The position numbers and the translations under genes were made by a program. Shown here piece after piece: positions 1-11,900 of a DNA stretch of 64,000 nucleotides. Source of the DNA: Burhinus oedicnemus (taxonomy: Eukaryota > Chordata > Aves > Charadriiformes > Burhinidae); the NCBI GenBank assembly GCA_008921705.1, contig VFFE01007039.1, positions 1,149,605 to 1,213,604 on the forward strand, written 5' to 3'. Each line of letters begins with the position of its first letter. The first letter of the stretch is position 1. The notes under the pieces were generated by a model, which saw only the letters and a list, made by a program, of their open reading frames with translations, was not told the DNA's origin and made no database searches.

Positions 1-2219
1 AAGGAAAGGTTCCTCAGAACAATTTGTCCCTGCAAAATCTCCTTTACAATTAGTGACCCACCTTCATTTGGTGTTTATTGCTTTCTCTGCACTGAGCAAA
101 CTTAGACCTTGAGAAGGCAGTGGATTGAAACTGCCTTCAAAATCTTTTCAGTGAAGCTGCTTCTGAACGTACACCAGCAACATCTGCTGTCCTCTAAGTG
201 ACTGCCCATACAACAAATCAGTCCTCCTGGAGGGGATGCTCCCATGACTATGAAATGGAGGGAGGAAACGAAACCCAGAGAAGCTGGCTGGCCACAGAGG
301 AAAACTCTCATCATCCCATAAGGAAGTGGTACAGGACTGTGCCATTCTGGTGAGCCTGTGGCCTTTGCAAACCAACTACCCAGCCTCTGGGGATGCGCAA
401 TTTTGTCCTGCTGCTCATTACAGAGTTGTTCTACAATGCTACACTCTGGCCTCAAAATATATTTCCATTATCAAAAAAAAAAAAAAACCAACCCCAAAAC
501 TAAAACACTGCCTTCCCCTCACATCTTATGGCCCTTTTTTAGTTTCCTTTGAACTACTAAGAAAATAACAGTTTGCACCCAGGCATGAAACTTGGTTTGT
601 TAAAAAAAATAAAAAAATCACATCATCAAAACTGGGTTTGTTTTTCCTAAAGTGCCTCTACCCGATGAGGTTTTTGTTTTCTCTGAAACAAGAGCCTGCT
701 GTCGGCCTCCACACAGCCCTGTGCACTTCCCCAAAGCTAACTGCAAAAAGCTAGTCCTTTTCTTCTTAAAGCAAATAGCCATATCCAGAAGAGCTTGGGC
801 ACCCAGCACTGCTTCTCCTTCTATATCTCACCCACGAGCAGTCAAATTGCTTCAATGTTCGTGCTATGCCATCTAACAAACGCTTGCTAGCCACCTGTGT
901 GGATATCTTTAAAACAGTAACTTTAAAAAACACCCACCAGCATCCAAACATATGGATATGTGCCTGAGGGCTGAATACATTCTGTACGTACAGTTATTCT
1001 CATGTCTGATGCAATCTGATACTCCGTCTATGCTGTTGCAGGGACACCTCCCTGCGTCCTCCTACAGGCTCTTACACAATGGCTGGGGATCAGTCAGCGG
1101 GTATCGGTGGTAGCCACAATCTAAATTCTCTTTATCATGTCAGTGTTAGGGCTTTATCATGCAGCTCTGACTGATAAAGATACAGCTGACACAAAGGAAT
1201 TGTATTTCAAAGGAAATGCATAGAAGTCATACCAATGACGGCAAGAGTGGGTGCATGCCAGTTGCCACACGGGAGCATGGCGTCATGAACCTCTCAGCGG
1301 AGGAGGCGAAGCAACTTTTACCAATACTGGCTATTCTACTAGAAAACTTTTTTTATTTATTTTTCATAATGCTCCAGCTGTGCATGCCTGCATGCCACAA
1401 GGCTGACTTGAGGAGTTTGAAAACATAAGTTTTAAAGCTCAAAACCAGAAGAAAACCACCCTAGATCCCAGACCTCTTCTCTACAGGTGACAGGATCACT
1501 GCCTAGAAAAGTGCTTCTTTCCACACTTGATTAAAATTTTTCCATTAAGATGAACTGGTTTCTTGACAGAAAACAGTATCTCCAATAGAGCTAAGCCTAT
1601 TTCTTCCCCCACAAAACTGGTGCATCTTCAAGGGGAAAATAATAAAAATTCAAACCCCAAAATATTTTTGCCACATACTTCACTGAAAGCCAAAAAGACG
1701 AAGTATTTCCTATGTGTATTTCATTGACAACCGAACTGTTTTGATTGGAAATATTGCTGAAGTGCCTTGAGAGACCTGCTAATTCATTGACTCCCTTTTT
1801 CCCAAGGGGCAGGCAAGATTTGCTATGGCAGGGCAAGGTGAAGGACTCCCATTTTGCAGCACCTTGGCTCTTTGAAGGAGGACATTTTCTGAGGGAAGAT
1901 TTGGTGGAATGAGACAATGCTGGCTGTAGGAAGCATAGAGGTTCCTCAGGTGCCTGTACTAAAGTGCAACGACAGCCTTTCAGAGTTAAAGTTGCTCCTG
2001 TGGCTCAATTGCTTCACCTGATTCTGGGCATTATTGAAAATTCTAAATTTTCCCACAGTTTTAAACAAAAAGAGGGTAGAAAAAAAACCACTCAGATTGG
2101 CACAGACTCTGTATTTTTCCCTTTCCCCACACTTCCTCAGACGACATTTACTGACAAGCCAGACAGCAGGCAAAGGACATCCCTCCTCATTCCCAAACCA
2201 CGACACCAAGCAAACTGAA
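1..2219. other. Noncoding sequence, no gene recognised
   Basis: Mixed-composition sequence without a recognisable exon. It contains an A15 run at 473-487 and a second A-rich stretch near 601-617. Short open frames occur on both strands, but none shows a domain, a signal peptide or biased composition that I recognise. It could be intron or intergenic DNA; the sequence does not decide. Confidence 0.6.
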
Positions 2220-2240
2220 GCGATGCACGCTGTGCATCGC
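2220..2240. repeat. Short perfect hairpin
   Basis: Nine-base arms GCGATGCAC and GTGCATCGC are exact reverse complements around a GCT loop. The next flanking bases do not pair. The arms contain CpG, unusual for unique bird noncoding DNA. It is too short for a microRNA precursor, and no function is assigned. Confidence 0.7.
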
Positions 2241-4165
2241 AAGGTGTCACAATGGCCATGACAGTTAGACATGAAAGACCAAGAAGTCAAAGGAAATATT
2301 CCCACAACTCTCTCCTAACTGGGCTGTCCATTTCCAGCCTGCACAACAGTATCTCTTTTCCCGCAACACTGACAGGACCCACAGTGCCGGAACCACAGCT
2401 CTCGGAGTAGCAGTTATTTTTCCCAAAGAAAGGCATCTTGCAGCTTTTCAAGCTCCACATGTAGGTAAAAAATTGTGGATGTCTGTCATTCCTCATGACT
2501 CACTTTGGGATTCTGGCATAACCCAAAGCCTACTCAGAAATGCCTGTCACTCTGCATCTCCTCTGCTCGGCTGACAGCTTAGTAAGGGGCTAGACTAACA
2601 AACAGAAGATAGCACAGCGGCAGTAGCATCCAACCATACGTATCTATCGTGCCTTTAAAGACAGACACACATAGAAGGCTTCCTTCCTGATCATAATTAA
2701 AGACTATTTTCATTCAAAATACAAGCGACAACTGAGGTAAAATTTTGCTGTGGTTTGCAGGTGTCTTATAAAGCAAAATAACAACATTTTTGAAAGCATG
2801 TTGGTACCTACTGCCCTTTAGAAATAAGCTGACAAGAAAAGCAGAAGAAAGACAAAGCAATGCTGATCAAAATAAAGGAAAAGAAGGATTTAGGGATTTA
2901 TGTTTACCCAGTAGTCAGCTACATAAATTGCCTGTGAATGAGGGTTTAAAATGTTTTAAAATGTGTTTGAGGCATACCTAAGCTTGCTTATTTGCCAGGG
3001 AACAATATTTGTACCTTTTTATCTGTCCTGTTCTAAACCACCCAAAAATAGATGGTAATGTTGCTAGTAAAGGAATAAGAATTCAAAAAGAACAGGAGCA
3101 GAACAAAACATCCCCAGGTAAAGAAAGAAGAAATAAAATACATAGATGGGTTCTGAAACTAAGAGTACTTCCTGCAAACCAACAAATCACTAAATGCATG
3201 CCAGAGAAGCAGGAGGGAGAAAACATGTGGTGTGGTAACTGTTGTGTGTCCGTAAGAGATTTATGTCAAGAATCTCATCAAGCGCCAGTGCTACCTGTCT
3301 GCTAGGAGCACAGGGATATTTAAGCAACATAAACTGTTAGCAAGGTCTCTCCAAACAAAGACCCAAAAAGGAGAGAGACCAAATGGAAACCTGTATGATT
3401 TTCTGTTTCTCCCAAGGTTTACCAAATTCATCCGAGGACAGGGCCAGGAAAGAAGCAAGCATGGTGCTTTCTCAAAAAGAAGGAGAAAAAAAAAAAAAAA
3501 AAGTAGAAGCTGAGAAACAGCTGGCCTAAACTTCAGAGATTCAGGGCCAGGTTGTGGCCATCATTTCATAGCTTGGTGCCCATGCCAGCTGCCCTCCATC
3601 TGCCAGCCTACATGGGTTCACCTCTGGGCTCCCAGCTGCACGAGTGGCTCTTCCTCAGCAGCTCCTTCCTCCTGCACTGCAAACTGGGCACACCTCACAG
3701 GATGAGCTATGGCTGACCACGCTTTTGCAGGTCAGGGTGTAAATGACCTGGCAGCATCACTGACACTCAGACTTGCCCCATCTGCCCTCAGCAGCAATGA
3801 AGTTGAGAAACAGCCCCGTAACCACAGAGCGGTGATGTGCCCCCGTGTCAACACGGCATTTCATTTGCCAAATCTTTTAAGGTTTGGTCACGTTGGAAGA
3901 AGCTTCCCCTTAAAAATAAGTGCAATCCTCTGTTAGGTCATTGTCTACAGCTCGTGGCTGGACTGTGTGAGAGAAAAATTTCAGCATGTCTTAAAAATAA
4001 TTTAGGAGACTCACTTTCCTACCTTGGCCACCAAAATGAAAATAATTTCTGCTGGGCTTGTGCTACAAACGTCAGTTCCTTGCTGTAAGGTTAAAAGCAG
4101 CTTCAAATGTTTTGTTCAAGACATATTTCAGCAAGGCAAAGTTTAGTAGATGAAAGGCCAAGTAT
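2241..4165. other. Noncoding sequence, A-rich in part
   Basis: Positions 2830-3130 are purine-rich and strongly A-biased on the plus strand. That keeps a few frames open without resembling a protein. An A17 run lies at 3486-3502. No gene or recognisable mobile element is seen. Confidence 0.55.
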
Positions 4166-4169
4166 AGAC

Positions 4170-4260
4170 CACATTCTGCTTTCCCCTAAACTCACATAAA
4201 TTAATATGGAGCATCTCCACTAGATTCAAATCTCTGCCTGTGCTTGTGTGTTACAGAAGA
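4170..4260. repeat. Possible relic of an ancient sauropsid interspersed repeat
   Basis: The order of short words here (ATTCTGCTTT, then ACATAAAT, then GGAG and CTCCACT, then TTCAA) resembles a diverged copy of a palindromic repeat that I remember as common in reptile and bird DNA. The second arm (TGTGTTACAGAAGAG) is only weakly complementary to the first. The call rests on memory of the family, and chance similarity remains possible. Confidence 0.25.
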
Positions 4261-4602
4261 GGGTATAGCTCTACAGTTTTAAAGTTGCTGTGGGAACCAA
4301 CATGCTAAAGCAATCCTAAGAAATGTGTGTGAAAGAAATCTCCTTGGCTTATCTCTTCCCTAGCTACAAGGCAGTAAGATCCACAGATAGCAGTCTCTCC
4401 AAAAATAAAATAAAGAAGAAAAAAAATACTAAAAGCTATCAAAGAATAGATAACTCAGTGGGAAATGAGAGAGACAAAAAAGAAGAGAGAGACCTCAAGA
4501 CCCTAGCAGTGCTCACTAGGCAAAGTGAGAATGGAATAAGTCTCCATTCTTTTACTCCCCATTAAAATGTGCTTGTTCCCCCCTACTGACCATCCTATTT
4601 GA

Positions 4603-4627
4603 TTTTTTTTTTTTTTTTTTTTTTTTT
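4603..4627. repeat. Poly-T tract (T25)
   Basis: An uninterrupted run of 25 T. On the minus strand it would be a poly-A tract, but I see no retroposed gene copy or SINE ending there, so it is annotated only as a homopolymer. Confidence 0.9.
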
Positions 4628-4639
4628 GGCGCTGGATGG

Positions 4640-5010
4640 ATTTCTCTGATAATCACCGGGAAATCAAGAATAAAATTCCAGTTGGTCTCCTGGGCCTTGG
4701 CAGAATTATTTTGAATTCAGCAGAGCAGGGAAGAAAGAGGGAAGGTTTTCATTTTCTGTTTGAGTCTTGGATCTTCCTCTCGTATACAGCAACCCTGCAT
4801 GCTTTCAAACATGCTCATTAGGTGCTGAGCTAAAGGTAGCTATAATTAAATGCACTTTTCCATCTACTGCCAAGGTGCATAGGTTTCCAGGGAGCCAGCT
4901 CCTTGTCACCTTTTCTGTGTACTTGTGGCTAAATATGAATATTAATGAACTCTCCGTTCTCCTCACCCTCCCCTTTCCCAATTTATTCACAACTATTCTG
5001 TCTTTCTGCA
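4640..5010. promoter_or_regulatory. Candidate conserved noncoding element (TAAT-rich)
   Basis: A repeat-free stretch with several homeodomain-type cores, including TATAATTAAAT near 4840 and ATATTAATGAA near 4942, next to complex sequence without long homopolymers. This texture is typical of conserved enhancers in gene-poor regions. Nothing in one sequence proves conservation or activity, so the call is an inference. Confidence 0.25.
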
Positions 5011-5439
5011 ATGAAAGAAGAAAAGAAAAAAAAAAGAAAAATATAATTAGCTTCTCTATGAGCCCTCAGTCTGCTCTGGCACCAGTGACTGAGCCTCCCA
5101 CTTTGCCAGTGGACAAAATACTGATGAAGAAAAGGATCTTTAATAAAATGGAGGTTTGATTATCTTCAGCAGCCCTGACAAGCTTCAGAGAGCTCTGCAA
5201 TGAAAACAAGATTTCTTGCTTGTGTTCCTAGCCATGTCATTCAGAGAGGATGTTCCCCTGCCCAGAAATAAACATTTTGCCCAACTTGGGTCGCAGGGTT
5301 TCTTGATTGAAAATCAGCAAACTCCCAGGGGGAATGAGGACAGAGGATTTTGTCTAAAACTACTGGTGCTAATAAGAATAATGACATCTCCCCTCTGCCA
5401 AGCTATCGCTTCTCTAGAGCTTGCAAATTAGCTTTAAAA

Positions 5440-6060
5440 CTGGAGTGGGAATCCGTAACAATCAAGCCACGTCCTTGGTACAGCTTGCCGACACTGCATG
5501 CACCAGCACCCCAGGAAAACTTTCCTCTCACCAGTCCAAGGCCAGGCGAAGCCCCCACGCTAGGGCACAGCAAGATGGTCTGCCCTGCCACGGGTGGACC
5601 CCAGCTCGAGAGATGGGGAGCAGACATCACCACAGCCTGTTGTCTCCTCCCAAAGTTAAACCACCTCAGAGGACCAACAGCGGTGCAGCACTTCTCCCAC
5701 CGAGGAGGGCAGGAGAACCTGCAATGGAAAACCATTCATAGGATAAGGTGCCCTGCTACCAAATGGGAGAGGACCCCAAGTGGGGTGGGGGCGGGAAGGA
5801 CGCCAAGGAGGCAGCCGAAAACATGAGCCGTTGCTCTTGCTAGCCTGGCCAGGGGCTGCCACCCCACCAGGTAGGAGACCAGGCCTCTCCTTGCTCAGCC
5901 TTCCCAACTTGCCTGGACCATGTCACTGCAAGAACAGGCTGAGTCCCACCAGTTCTTCAGTGCTCAACCCCACTGACCACCACCCTCCAGCCAGGGCTCA
6001 ATGCAGCAAGAGCTCCCATTCCCCCCCTGCCCCCCTCCCCCCCCCAAAAAAAAAGGAATT
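5440..6060. other. GC-richer, C-biased block
   Basis: GC content is clearly above the flanks and C is favoured on the plus strand. Both strands carry long overlapping open frames: 158 codons on plus (5350-5826), and 110 and 83 codons on minus. This is expected where stop codons are rare. None resembles a known protein, and low-complexity Pro/Ser/Arg composition dominates. I see no clear splice-flanked exon. Confidence 0.5.
6021..6054 (-). repeat. C7-C6-C9-A9 tract, possible G-quadruplex on the minus strand
   Basis: The plus strand reads seven C, TG, six C, T, nine C, then nine A. The minus strand therefore has three long G runs with 1-2 base spacers, enough G to form four G3 tracts. Folding potential is inferred from sequence only. 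Confidence 0.7.
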
Positions 6061-8165
6061 GTCACAAGGACCGCTGTAAGGACCCTCACAATGCTACGAT
6101 TCATCATTCATGCCCAGCCAGGATAAATGGACTGGTTCATACTGCTCACAGGTACGCCACCAGCTCCCTCCAAACTGGGGCACACGTCGCTGCATCTTCT
6201 GCTCTAAAAGCATGCTCCTCTTTTCACCCCCCTTCCAAAACATACAGACTTGCACTGAGCGTCTCAGGGTTTGGACTGAAGAACGTTCCCCAAAATATAA
6301 GACAAAAAGCTGATTCCAGCCTTCTCCAAATTATTTTATATTAAAAATCAATTCCCTTTGACTGTGTTCACACCTCTGTGGTGTTTACTAAGTGAAAACA
6401 TGCTGGCAAATGTGTTTACTGAAGAAACATTCCCTGCACCAGCAAATTTTAGGCAAATATTTGTGGTAAGCAATTTTCAAAACTGCAAACCCAAATATTT
6501 ATCCCAGAAAAAGGATTCTAGAAAGTCCACTCAAAGGAGAGAAACATACCATGTAACCTCTGTCTCCAGCCAGCCGGACGGGCGCCCAGCAGCCCTGCAG
6601 ACAAAGAATCCTTCAGACGGATGCTGGGGTTGCCCGATAAAGTCCCAGCTTGCTTACAGGCAGACCAAAACCCAAAGGAGAGTGACTCATGGCAATTACT
6701 TGCTCAGTGTGCCCATCACGATTGCTGAAGGGGGAAGCACACTCACGGCCTGACGCAGCTCCACAGAGGTTCAGGTGAAACGGGGTCTATTCCCTTCTGT
6801 TTCTTTGGCAAACAGCAGCGGTGCTCACTCCAGATTGCATTTTGCGGGCTGTGCCCTTAGAAGCAGGGGCAGCGGGATGGTGGCCACTAGACCCCAATTA
6901 GATATGAAAATAGCATGTACATAGTTGCAGAAACACCCTGGCATCTGCATAAACTAGAGGAGAAAAAGGTAGCTTAGAAGGCAAATTTTATACTAGATTC
7001 AAGCCAAGCATCTATAATATATGTTTTGTTTGGTATTTACACAGAATCTATCTGAAAACGAAGGTGCCTTTAGTTGCCAAGGGTAGCAGATGTGTTTTCT
7101 GCAAGCTACTGCCAAAAAATAAGTTGAGAAAGGGGGACAAGTGGAGAGGGAAGTTCAGCTCCTTCAGGATGGAGAGCCTGGTGTCCAAATACTCCAAGTC
7201 GACCCACTCGCAATAAAATTTAAAATATTTAACACAGATGGCAGAGACTGCAGCTAATTATTTTTAACCTCACCAACAGCACAACGATAGAATATCGGTG
7301 GCAAAGTTCAGCCTTCCTGGCATGTACCTTTGCCTGTCACCTATGAGCAATATGTGGGATCGAGCCAGAAGACGCACCCTGCGCCAAGCCTGAGAAGCTG
7401 CAGGAACAGGATTCGTTCGAGGGCTTTGCTGCTGCCTCCTCCAAATAAACCTGGCAGTTCAGGCTACTGAACAACTTGATCCTGCAGGCCAGTCCTGCCT
7501 GACCAGCCCTCCCCAGTACCCTCACTACGGAGGAGAGGGCTTAACCAACCCATGGCACGAGGCCCTCTGAGCAGTACGCAGCTCCTTCAAATTCAGTACC
7601 TTGATGGGAGCGGCGGGAGGAAACGTGTATTACCACCAGCCCGGTGCAAGGGCCGTGCTGCTCTCTTAAAACACAAAGGATTTTATTTTTTCAGACTTCT
7701 CAGCCTTTCCATCTTTCATGACCTAAAATTTCATCCTTGAATCACTTCCTTGATGGCGTTCTAAGCAGAACTACACATAAAAAGCCCAAATAGCCAACAA
7801 GAGTTCAATAGCATTTTTCCCAATGAGACCTGTGGAAAACTGTATTTTTAACGTGCACTTTTAACCTCTTTCAGACTCCCTGTCTGAGTAACTACCACAC
7901 AGCATGTGCTTCTAGCCATCAGAAGAATTAAGCAAGTATCTAAGATAGTGAAGCAGTAAAACCCACAACAGAGTTTAAACTCTCTGGAAACCATGAGTAA
8001 CTGGAAAAGGTTTAGAACTATGCTTTGCCGCAAATAGGAAAACAAACAGAAGGAAGTTTTGTTTTAAAGCAGCTGAGAATATGAAGAGACTGTGAAACTG
8101 CAGAAGAATTTGTCATATACGTAAGGCAGAGGTGTCGACCATCAAAAACTGGGAGGGCTAATTCA
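6061..8165. other. Noncoding sequence, no gene recognised
   Basis: Unique-looking sequence of mixed composition, with an AT-rich middle (about 6960-7270). Open frames are short and unrecognisable. No repeat family, RNA gene or regulatory array stands out. Confidence 0.55.
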
Positions 8166-8786
8166 TCCTTGTCAAGGGAGCAGAGGGTGCTCGGTACCAG
8201 CAGCAGAACACTCAGTCAGAGCCTGCTTGGAGAATGGGGCCACAATGAGATTTTGCTAAGCAAAGAGGATTGCCCGGTCTGGGCAAGACATAGGACACAG
8301 TATCTCCGCAAAGGCCACGTTTGCCAAAAATTCCCATGGGGAAGAGGCAGAGGCTGGCCCCTGCCCACCACCCCGGCACAATCTTGGACGGTAGAGAGCA
8401 ATCTGAACTCCACAATGACTCGAAGTGTCAGCCAGGATGCTATTTCATCTGGACCACAGCACAGCAGAGAGCATGTCAGAGTCTCCTTGGACAACAAGCG
8501 GCCGTGACTTGCCCTTGTCCTGTTGGCCCTGCGGAAGGAGACAAAAACAAGCACACGTTTCTGAAGATTTTGCAGGAACGCATTTGCACCAGTTGTTGTG
8601 TTGCACAGAAATTCACGTGACAGAGCACTGTCCAGGTTGCTAATTGCTAACTTTGCCAAGACAGAATGAGAAGCCTCAGCACCTGAGTGGTCTAACAGCA
8701 ACAGGAACTTCCCTACTAGAATGTCATAAAAACTGTATTTGTGGCCCTGGATAGAGGCTGCCAACATTTTAAAGTTTTCCATATAC
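8166..8786. other. Longest open frame of the window, judged non-coding
   Basis: The minus strand is open for 188 codons from 8782 to 8216, and the plus strand is partly open over the same bases. The translation shows no domain, repeat, signal peptide or family resemblance that I recognise. One frame of this length is unsurprising across six frames of 64 kb. It could be an unrecognised single exon, but the evidence does not support annotating a gene. Confidence 0.45.
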
Positions 8787-8789
8787 TGA

Positions 8790-8900
8790 TAAGCTTAACT
8801 ATTTGTGAGTCTCTGGAGCCTAATTGTTAATGCATCATAATTAATGAAATATACAGGTCGCTATAGCTGCTTTTACATTACCTGCTGAGATATGTATCAC
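8790..8900. promoter_or_regulatory. Candidate conserved noncoding element with POU/homeodomain-like core
   Basis: Around 8821-8847 the sequence has TAATTG, then TTAATGCATCATAATTAATG, which packs an octamer-like ATGCAT and the palindromic ATTAAT core into about 25 bases. POU4-type factors are known to favour sites such as GCATAATTAAT. Regulatory function is inferred from motif density alone. Confidence 0.3.
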
Positions 8901-11900
8901 AGAATCTGGGGGATCATGGTGTACACTGCAGCTCTCACTGGGCCTGGGTTTCCCCTGCAGAAGTTAGTATGCGCTTGGGCTTCATCCTAAGAAAAGATAC
9001 CCCCAGGCTCAGGAACCAAGAAGTGCTGCTGCAATTCAGTAATGTGCTGTATTTAAGGACAGAAAACCTCACCAACTGCCATACAAGCCTGTGCAGGAAG
9101 GTGGACTCTCAAAAGCACCTTCCACTGGAGGCCAGTTAAGAGAATAAAAATACATTTTCTTTACTGCTTCACAAGGGATGAAGACTATTTAAAAAGGAGT
9201 AGCCAATAACAGTAGTAGCAGTAGACAGTACTTTCTGGAATTAAACTGCAAAGCAGTATTTGCAGAAAACCGCACATTGGTTCTGACTCTGTGAGCCACA
9301 GAGACTTTTCCTTGGTGTGAGTCCAAGCTTCCATCTCAGCCCCACCAAAGCTGATCAAAATGGACAGCACAGGCTATTCAAGAAGCTCTTGTTTTCAGAG
9401 AAAGAAAAATGACAGGAGAAATGTTTATATCAGCACAATCATTTCTTTGGCTCTTTTGCCCTCCTTCTCCCAACCCTGGCTATTAAATAGATCACTCTAG
9501 CTAGGAAGTTCTTCATATAAATTCCTTACCTATACACTACTGCTGACTATTTGATGATGCTGTCAACTTCCCAATGTTCTTTCAGAAAAAATGTGGGTAT
9601 TTTTTCAGATGACATACTATTTAACAAAAGACAACAAACAACAAACCTCCAACTTCAGATACTGCAGAAAACCACCATCCTGTGACCAAGAACTGCAGAA
9701 TGCCTGAGGTAGGAAAATACTATTTATTCTGGTAATGGATTTTATGAACAAATCAAATGAGGTGAGATGTTTCTGAAAATTTGATCATTCATCACCAAAG
9801 GCTTTTCCCATCTTGTACTCATCAGTTTTACTACCTGCCGCTGCTGGAAATATGTCCTGTACATAAGAAATAGATATAATACGCACACACACACTTACTC
9901 ATATGCACACATTCCAAGCAATTGCCTGGCCTTCTTTGGAGAACATCAGATTTATAAAGATGCAAGGAACATTCATTCAGTCATTTTTATTTGCTTTTCT
10001 TCTAATAATAATAAAAAAAAACCCTACTCCAGCTACGGAATGTGAACTATTACCTACTTCTTAAATGTTGGACTTAACTATTCTCCCCTCTTCTTTTTCC
10101 TCCATCTCAGAAATAGTCTTAATATAGCTGCACAGGATATACATCATATTTTTCAGGTCTGGTTTTGTCTGTCTGAATGGATGTGATTTTAAAGTTACAG
10201 ATATATAAAAAATCCCAAAGGTCTGAGTAAACTGATAACTTACAATACCTTCAAGCATTTTCTGAGGCTTTGGGAAAGAAGATGCTGTGGTTGCGAAAAA
10301 GCTGTTTTAATCCTGGCAGTTTTGCACGTGTATATACATATTTGTATGTGTGTTTTAATGTCATGAAATGCCAGAAAGAAGTTTTGGGGTTTGTGGGAAT
10401 AAATTTTCAGCATTTTTGCTCATTTAAGGAAGGGCGGCCAAAAAAAGTCTATTCACAGAAGTTTGGCAGCAATCCCTCACGGAGACAAATAAGTACATTA
10501 CAAGATAGCGCTGTTGCCTTTCCACTGTGTAGCAATGTAGGATTTCACACTCTGTTCAGATTGCAGAAGATTGAATGAAGTTTATCAGTGTTCGAGAGGA
10601 TCATAAAAAAAAAAAAAAAAAAAAAGAGAGAGAGCAAAACCCAGTCCTCATACTTGAGGTTAGCAACTGCTGGTGTGGGCAGGTACCGTGATGGGTTCAA
10701 AAAATGGAGGATAAGTCTGCCGGGAACGTACCATTACAGGCTGGTTTGTCTCTTGCTTGTCAGCAGTGTGGTCAGTCCTGCAGCCACTCCATGGCTTGCC
10801 TTTGGGAACTTTCCCTCAATTTTTAAGACTGAAGGCAGTTGGTTTTCTGCTATTTGTGGCTCCTACAGAAAAAAAGAAAAAACCATAGAGCTTCTCTCAT
10901 TTTCTCTTCACCTATATGGGTGGCTGGTGATTAAACATGGCAGTAGATAGAAATGGTCTTTGGCTACATATTATCCATCATTTTCAGATTGAGTGGCACC
11001 TCACTGGGGAAACAGTATTGTGATGAAAAATAATTTCAGAACAACTCACTTAAAACCTCCTGAGACTGCAGCTCCAAAAACTATTGCTCCAAAAATAAAA
11101 CCACAGAGATTATTTTCCTCTTTTCCTCTCACCCCACCTTTTTCCTCCTGCTCTGGAAGATGCTTTTCCTGCATCTTTCATTCTTCCTTTCCTCTTACCA
11201 GCTGTTTTATCTCCCTGGTGCACATAAACTCCTCTCAATATCATCTTACAAATTTCCTTCTCCATCTGCCTCACAACAGTCTTAAAAGATACTCTCCCAA
11301 ATATCAGTCTCCCTAGCAAGACCCTCTTCAGCGATCCCGCCCCTCCAAAGGCTCTCTGGACTTTGTGGATCTTACAGGATGTGTCGAAACACATTGCATT
11401 TTTCTGACCCCCAGGGAAGCCTTGAAGCTTCTGAGGTAATAAGAAAGCTGAGCTACAAAATCTGGAAGTGAGAGCATCCTAGGGGGAGACCAAGGTGGAT
11501 ATATTAAACATCATTCTTCAGATGTAATAAAATTGGCTTTGCTTGAAGTCTCACTGAGTCTTCACCATCTTTCTGACCTTAATTTTTATATAATTGAGAC
11601 ACACAAAGATCTAAACTGAGAAGGCATTCAGGTTTGACTCCAAAATTTGTCAAATATTTGCAGTGGTATGGCACTCTGAAATAACACAAGTGTGAAAATT
11701 GTTTCAATGAAACAAACAAAAAAAGATTGGAACAAAAACCTGGGGTGACCATTACGAATGCCTTTCAAATCTCAAGGATGTTAGTGGCAACAGCCACCTT
11801 GTTGCTAATGCATTGAGGGGCGAACCAAACAAAAACAAACAAAAAACCCACAAAACAAATGACCAAACATATAAGACTTATCACATTAGAGTAGTTTTAA

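Noticed and set aside
4603..4627. Poly-A tail of a minus-strand processed pseudogene
   Set aside because: No open or recognisable coding remnant lies upstream on the minus strand.
5350..5826. 158-codon plus frame in the GC-rich block
   Set aside because: Several frames on both strands are open here because stop codons are rare in GC-rich DNA. The translation is low-complexity and matches nothing I know.
8216..8782. 188-codon open frame on minus, the longest in the window
   Set aside because: No recognisable domain or composition, and a frame of this length is within what chance gives over six frames of 64 kb.
8890..8960. ATCACAGAATC as a possible CR1 3' end
   Set aside because: The sequence beyond it shows none of the expected CR1 words, so the short match is probably chance.
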